Assembly (NCBI GenBank): GCA_045589455.1
Contig: JAZNPC010000066.1
Span: 124,001-188,000 of the forward strand
Direction of reading: 5' to 3'
Length of the DNA stretch: 64,000 nucleotides
From: RGIG990 sp045589455
GTDB taxonomy: Bacteria; Verrucomicrobiota; Kiritimatiellia; RFP12; UBA3636
Below, one piece after another: positions 61,101 to 64,000 of the stretch. The translations under genes and the position numbers were made by a program. Each line of letters starts with the position of its first letter. Within the stretch, counting starts at the first letter, position 1. The notes beneath the pieces were generated by a model. The model was not told where the DNA came from. It did not search any database and saw only the letters and a list, made by a program, of their open reading frames with translations.

Positions 61101-62817
61101 TAGCGTAACGAGCATTGGTAGAGCTCCGTTTTATCGAAGTGGTCTGACATCATTTTCCGTATCACCAGGCAATTTAAACTATAAATCAGAAAATGGGCTT
61201 TTATTGACTAAAGACGGAACAACACTTATCGCAGGAATAAATGGGATTGTTGTGATTCCCGATGGTGTGACGAATATTGGCGATTATGCGTTTTATGGTT
61301 GCACTGGTCTAACAAGTATAACGATACCGAATAGCGTGACGAGCATTGGCGATTATGCGTTTCGTTATTGCAGTGGTCTTACGAGCATAACAATACCCGA
61401 TAGCGTGACGAGCATTGGAAGTAGGGCGTTTGAAGGTTGCAATGATTTTCTATATGATACCACAACAATACAAGGAGTGAAACTAGTTGATGGATGGGTT
61501 GTTGGTCATACGGATTCTTGTCCATCAGTTCTTGATTTAGCAGGTGTAAGAGGAATTGGCGGTAGTGCGTTTTCTGGTTGCAGTGGCCTTACGAGCATAA
61601 CGATACCCGATAGCGTGACGAGCATTGGAGATAATGCGTTTGATGGTTGCAGTAGTCTTACAAGCATAACGATACCCGATAGCGTGACGAGCATTGGAGA
61701 TGGGGCGTTTTCTGGTAGCCGTAGTCTTACCCTGTTTATAGTAGATTCCAATAATCCAAGCTATAAGTCTGTTAATGGATTATTACTTTCAAAAGATGGT
61801 AAAACTCTTATTGCTGGAGTAAAAGGTGATGTCACTATACCGAATAGCGTTACGAGCATTGGCTCTTCTGCGTTTGGAGGTTGCAGTGGTCTAACAAGCG
61901 TAATAATTCCAGATAGCGTTACGAGCATTGGAGATAATGCGTTTTTTGATTGCTATGGACTTACGAGCATAACCATTCCAGATAGCGTGACGAGCATTGG
62001 AAGTTATGCGTTTTATTGGTGCAGGGGTCTCACAAGCATAACGATTCCAGATAGCGTAACGAGCATTGGAAGTTATGCGTTTTATTGGTGCTATAACTTA
62101 AAATCTGCAATTTTCCTTGGGGATGCACCAAGGAATATCGGAGATTATATTTTTGATGATTGTGCCGATGATTTTACAATCAAGGTTAAGAAAGGCACTA
62201 AGGGCTGGAATGGCGATCCAAATTCAACGGAATTACCAGAAACTTGGTATGGCTATCCTATTGAATATGCAACTGAGGATGATTTATACCCAGTACTTGA
62301 TGCTAATGCAACAGCTGAGGATGTAGCAAATGCTTTGTCTGGCTCAGTGGATGAAAACCTAGCTAAAAACATTACAAGCGTTGAGATGTACAATAACTAT
62401 CGTGAATGGGCATTGTCTGTAAAGGCTCCTACAGGTGATGATGCAGCTGGCGTTGAGGCTGTTATGGCATCAACTACAGCTTGGATGTCCTTCGCTCTTG
62501 ACCAGTCACGGCTTATTGCTAATGAGCCAGTTGAGGGTGATGTTGCTATCGCATCATTGGATGCAGTTGCAGCTGATGGCTCCTTTGAGTTTACTGTAAA
62601 TATCAATCAAATTGATGTTGGTGATGGGGCAGTGGAAGAAAATCTGAAAAAGCTCTTCAAAATTGAAGGTGCAACATCACTCGGAAATGATGCGAACTTC
62701 TCAAGCGAAAATGTTGAAATTGAGCTTGCAGAGCCAGTTAATGGTGATGTTAAATTCAAGATATTACCTAAGAATTCGCCAGATTCCTTCTTTATAAGAG
62801 CAAAACTCTTGAAATAA
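58180..62817 (+). CDS. Giant exported BspA-type LRR protein with about 40 near-identical repeats
   Basis: A 1545-residue exported protein. The start at 58180 has AAAGG about 7 bp upstream and yields a signal peptide (KKLLLGFIVAVTAIPLFS). About forty 23-residue TpLRR repeats follow (consensus CSGLTSITIPDSVTSIGDxAF), broken by spacer blocks that themselves recur (YDTTTIQGVKLVDGWVVG about three times; NIKSVTVGQYICS-like; SNNPNYKSVN-like). The last 200 residues are non-repeat: a WYGYPIEYATEDDLYP transition, an acidic helical stretch, and an ending SFFIRAKLLK. Many DNA repeats are nearly identical, so the array is prone to recombination. BspA-type solenoids bind host or matrix proteins; here the ligand is unknown. 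An imperfect inverted repeat precedes it and a terminator follows. Confidence 0.85.
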   Translation: MKKLLLGFIVAVTAIPLFSDIAIIDGMMCHYQVNDGQASIYNGGWSSAIPSTTKGSITIPSTIGGYPVTSIGDRAFSGCSGLTSITIPDSVTSIGSWAFEDCSGLTSITIPDSVTSIRVGAFSGCNNIKSVTVGQYICSKGLDVFPSYQSIINVVISDGVTSIESWAYEDCSGLTSITIPDSVTSIGSGAFSGCSDLLYDTTTIQGVKLVDDWVVGYTDSCPSVLDLTDIRGIGDRAFSGCIGLTSITIPDSVTSIGNSAFVNCSGLTSITIPDSVTSIGSSAFQNCSGLTSITIPDSVTSIGSSAFQNCSGLTSITIPDSVTNIGSSAFQNCSGLTSITIPDSVTSIGYSAFCYCDGLTSITIPNSVTSIGSWAFSGCIGLTSITIPDSVTSIGNSAFSYCDGLTSITIPNSVTSIGSSAFQNCSGLTSITIPDSVTSIGDNAFDGCSGLTSITIPDSVTSIGWDAFVDCSGLTNFIVDSNNPNYKSVNSLLLSKDGKSLIAGINGNVVIPNSVTSIGNSAFEDCSGLTSITIPDSVTSIGDNAFDGCSGLTSITIPDGVTSIGNSAFEDCSGLTSVTIPNGVTSIGDYAFEGCNDFIYDTTTIQGVELVDGWVVGYTDSCPSVLDLTGVRGIADTAFYDCSGLTSITIPNSVTSIGYSVFTGCSGLTSITIPDSVTSIGDYAFEGCSGLTSITIPDSVTSIGDGAFGGCSGLTSITIPDSVTSIGDDAFGGCSGLTSITIPDSVTSIGDDAFRGCSGLTSVTIPDSVTSIGWDAFWGCDNIKTVTVGQYICSNGIFSSHQSITNVVILDGVTSIGDEAFRGCSGLTSITIPDSVTSIGDEAFAWCDGLTSVTIPDSVTSIGRWAFEYCDGLTSLTIGNSVTSIGRGAFEYCYGLTSITIPNSITNMYIYEFEHCDKIKNLIIGQYICTNDIYRMFPESFSIIENIEILDGVTSIGDWTFQGCSSITSITIPDSVTSIGRAPFYRSGLTSFSVSPGNLNYKSENGLLLTKDGTTLIAGINGIVVIPDGVTNIGDYAFYGCTGLTSITIPNSVTSIGDYAFRYCSGLTSITIPDSVTSIGSRAFEGCNDFLYDTTTIQGVKLVDGWVVGHTDSCPSVLDLAGVRGIGGSAFSGCSGLTSITIPDSVTSIGDNAFDGCSSLTSITIPDSVTSIGDGAFSGSRSLTLFIVDSNNPSYKSVNGLLLSKDGKTLIAGVKGDVTIPNSVTSIGSSAFGGCSGLTSVIIPDSVTSIGDNAFFDCYGLTSITIPDSVTSIGSYAFYWCRGLTSITIPDSVTSIGSYAFYWCYNLKSAIFLGDAPRNIGDYIFDDCADDFTIKVKKGTKGWNGDPNSTELPETWYGYPIEYATEDDLYPVLDANATAEDVANALSGSVDENLAKNITSVEMYNNYREWALSVKAPTGDDAAGVEAVMASTTAWMSFALDQSRLIANEPVEGDVAIASLDAVAADGSFEFTVNINQIDVGDGAVEENLKKLFKIEGATSLGNDANFSSENVEIELAEPVNGDVKFKILPKNSPDSFFIRAKLLK

Positions 62818-62835
62818 TAGGGGATAACTTTGTGG

Positions 62836-62877
62836 TTAGGCGTGCAGACAAGAAATTGTTTGCACGCCTAATTGTTT
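62836..62877 (+). terminator. Rho-independent terminator
   Basis: Perfect 11-bp stem TTAGGCGTGCA/TGCACGCCTAA (62836-62846 with 62861-62871) then TTGTTT. Confidence 0.8.
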
Positions 62878-62953
62878 GCGGTGGAGAGAATTGCCCTCAG
62901 TGTTTCTGCGTCCCACCAGTATCATGGCACACAAATTTGTCGCTCTCGCTCTA

Positions 62954-63014
62954 GCCTTCGGCGAAACACGGAGCACACGTAGTGTGATTTTCCTGAGAAC
63001 GGAGACACGGAGAG
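62954..63014. repeat. CGGCGAAACACGGAG repeat, copy 2
   Basis: Matches 56789-56849 with one difference over 61 bp. Confidence 0.88.
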
Positions 63015-63173
63015 TATTCTTGGGTTATTATTGCTTGCACTTTCCCTCCTTATCTCCGTACTCCGTGTTAAGCGAAAGCAATGAGTGTAATAATTAGCAT
63101 AGTACTCCTTTGTCCTCCGTACTCCGTGTTAAGCGTAAGCAATAAGTGTAACGATTTAAACGCTTGCGCTGTG

Positions 63174-63311
63174 GCCTTCGGCGAAACACGGAGGTAAAAG
63201 AGAACGGAGACACGGAGGGGTTCTGCGGTTATTGTTGATGGTTGCTAGCATAATGCTACCTTGTCCTCCGTGAAAACCACACTATGTGTGTCCGTGTTAG
63301 GCGTAAGCAAT
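63174..63311. repeat. 138-bp CGGAG/CTCCG foldback, copy 2
   Basis: Close copy of 57466-57604 with a one-base length difference; shares AGAGAACGGAGACACGGAGG and CCACACTATGTGTGTCCGTG. Confidence 0.85.
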
Positions 63312-63551
63312 GAGTGCGAAGAAGGGATGCTGCGACGCGGAGGACGCAGCGGACGAGATTAGACGCGATAGCAAAAAACAATTAACTCTACCTAAATTCT
63401 TCATTCTTCACTCTTCATTCTTCATTTATTATAATGCATCGCCTCCGCGTCTCTGCGTCCCTTTGGCGTCACGTGCATCACGATCCGCGTCACGTGCATC
63501 ACACTAGCAGATGGGTTGCAGAGCACTAGCAACAAATATCAACGAGGGGGA

Positions 63552-64000
63552 TTACTTATCCGTGAATGTGCAGCTAACAGTTTTATTGCCTGTTAGTGCT
63601 TCACTGCGAGCGTCTGGTTGAGAGAAGCCTGCGTAGATTGTGAAGGTGTTGGAGCGGATAGCACGCTCGCCATTGTCATCAACTGTTGTGAATGAACGTG
63701 GGGCAAGGTCAATCTCTACCTGTTTTTCTTCTCCAGCAGCAAGGCTTACACGCTTAAATGCACAAAGCCTATGGTTAAGAACATCACAGCCACTCTTTTC
63801 ATCCTTAATGTAGATTTGAAGAACATCCTCTGTGGCAAAGTCGCCTTCATTTTTAACTGTAACAGTGAGCTTTGCATTTGATGTATTGCCAGAAGCAGTG
63901 ATAGCTGTTGCCTTGCAATTTCCGTATGTTAAACCATAGCCAAAAGGATAGAGTGGTTTGCCTTCAAAGTACCTATAGGTCCTATTCTTCAATGAATAAT
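63552..64000 (-). CDS. Glycoside hydrolase family 3, C-terminal part (cut by window edge)
   Basis: The last 149 codons of a GH3 enzyme (beta-glucosidase/xylosidase class). The gene continues beyond the right edge: the first visible residues YSLKNRTYRYFEG continue in frame from the edge, so no start is called. The visible part has the GH3 hallmark RYFEGKPLYPFGYGLTY, then the C-terminal fibronectin-III-like domain (KLTVTVKNEGDFATEDVLQI, VSLAAGEEKQVEIDLAP). The catalytic domains are outside the window. Together with the rhamnosidase and esterases it supports a glycan-degrading lifestyle. The stop (TAA at 63552) lies in the repeat island and no terminator is evident. Confidence 0.9.
   Translation of the reverse strand, partial: YSLKNRTYRYFEGKPLYPFGYGLTYGNCKATAITASGNTSNAKLTVTVKNEGDFATEDVLQIYIKDEKSGCDVLNHRLCAFKRVSLAAGEEKQVEIDLAPRSFTTVDDNGERAIRSNTFTIYAGFSQPDARSEALTGNKTVSCTFTDK

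Larger units (their letters stand above)
62878..63551. other. Intergenic repeat island before the GH3 gene
   Basis: Degenerate copies of the same families: CGGCGAAACACGGAG (62954-63014), CTCCGTACTCCGTGTTAAGCG units near 63056 and 63115, the 138-bp element (63174-63311), a TTCATTCTTCAC stretch (63400-63425) and GCGTCTCTGCGTCCCTTTGG (63447-63466). No gene supported. Confidence 0.75.

Noticed and set aside
58827..61751. Long minus-strand frames opposite the LRR repeats (for example 58827-59222 and 60225-60530)
   Set aside because: They are shadows of the repeat array: the periodic codons of the plus strand avoid stops on the other strand.

Overview
The window is an AT-rich bacterial chromosome segment with one tRNA gene and about 35 protein genes. 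Several traits point to the PVC superphylum, most likely a gut or rumen member of Lentisphaerota or Kiritimatiellota: an ECF sigma factor paired with a Ser/Thr kinase, BspA-type leucine-rich-repeat (LRR) secreted proteins, type II secretion, many carbohydrate-active enzymes, a REP-associated transposase and GC-rich repeat islands between genes. No rRNA or marker gene fixes the taxon, so this is inference.

Layout. 1-5.9 kb (+): envelope and housekeeping genes (partial Lnt, YihY/BrkB, 3D-domain protein, ABC ATPase and permease, dUTPase, zinc-ribbon membrane protein). 6.4-8.1 kb (+): ECF sigma factor overlapping a membrane Ser/Thr kinase. 8.3-13.1 kb (-): PriA, DnaB and a TPR protein. 13.3 kb: tRNA-Phe. 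13.8-16.7 kb: REP-type transposase with its own hairpins, then a DUF234-type ATPase. 16.7-19.2 kb: sialate esterase, small membrane protein, cation efflux protein. 19.5-31.6 kb: four exported proteins of the LRR/adhesin class, interrupted by a DUF4143-type ATPase enclosed by identical 41-bp palindromes. 31.8-33.6 kb: leuA behind a leucine leader peptide and an attenuator. 33.6-37.6 kb: SGNH-type hydrolase, GH78-like rhamnosidase, HAD phosphatase. 38.1-40.7 kb: a second DUF4143 ATPase (-) and a small LRR protein (+). 41.0-49.1 kb (-): a compact run nifU-nifS-sigma54/FHA regulator-yraN-gspE-transglutaminase-like-mrp. 50.2-56.7 kb (+): large unknown protein, NAD(P)HX repair enzyme, esterase-deacetylase fusion, putative glycosidase. 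58.2-62.8 kb (+): a 1545-residue LRR protein of about 40 near-identical repeats. The right edge holds the end of a GH3 glycosidase (-).

How it fits together. The cell appears to export large adhesin-like proteins and to break down host or plant glycans (sialate and carbohydrate esterases, rhamnosidase, GH3). Fe-S assembly genes share a transcription unit with the type II secretion ATPase. Leucine synthesis is probably controlled by classical ribosome-mediated attenuation.

The most unusual material is non-coding. It includes the leu attenuator, the palindromes beside all three orphan AAA ATPases, REP-like hairpins in and around the transposase gene, and several families of GC-rich foldback repeats (five copies of a roughly 70-bp element with ACACTAG ends, two copies of a roughly 138-bp element) concentrated in intergenic islands at 37.7, 39.5, 49.3, 55.4, 57 and 63 kb.
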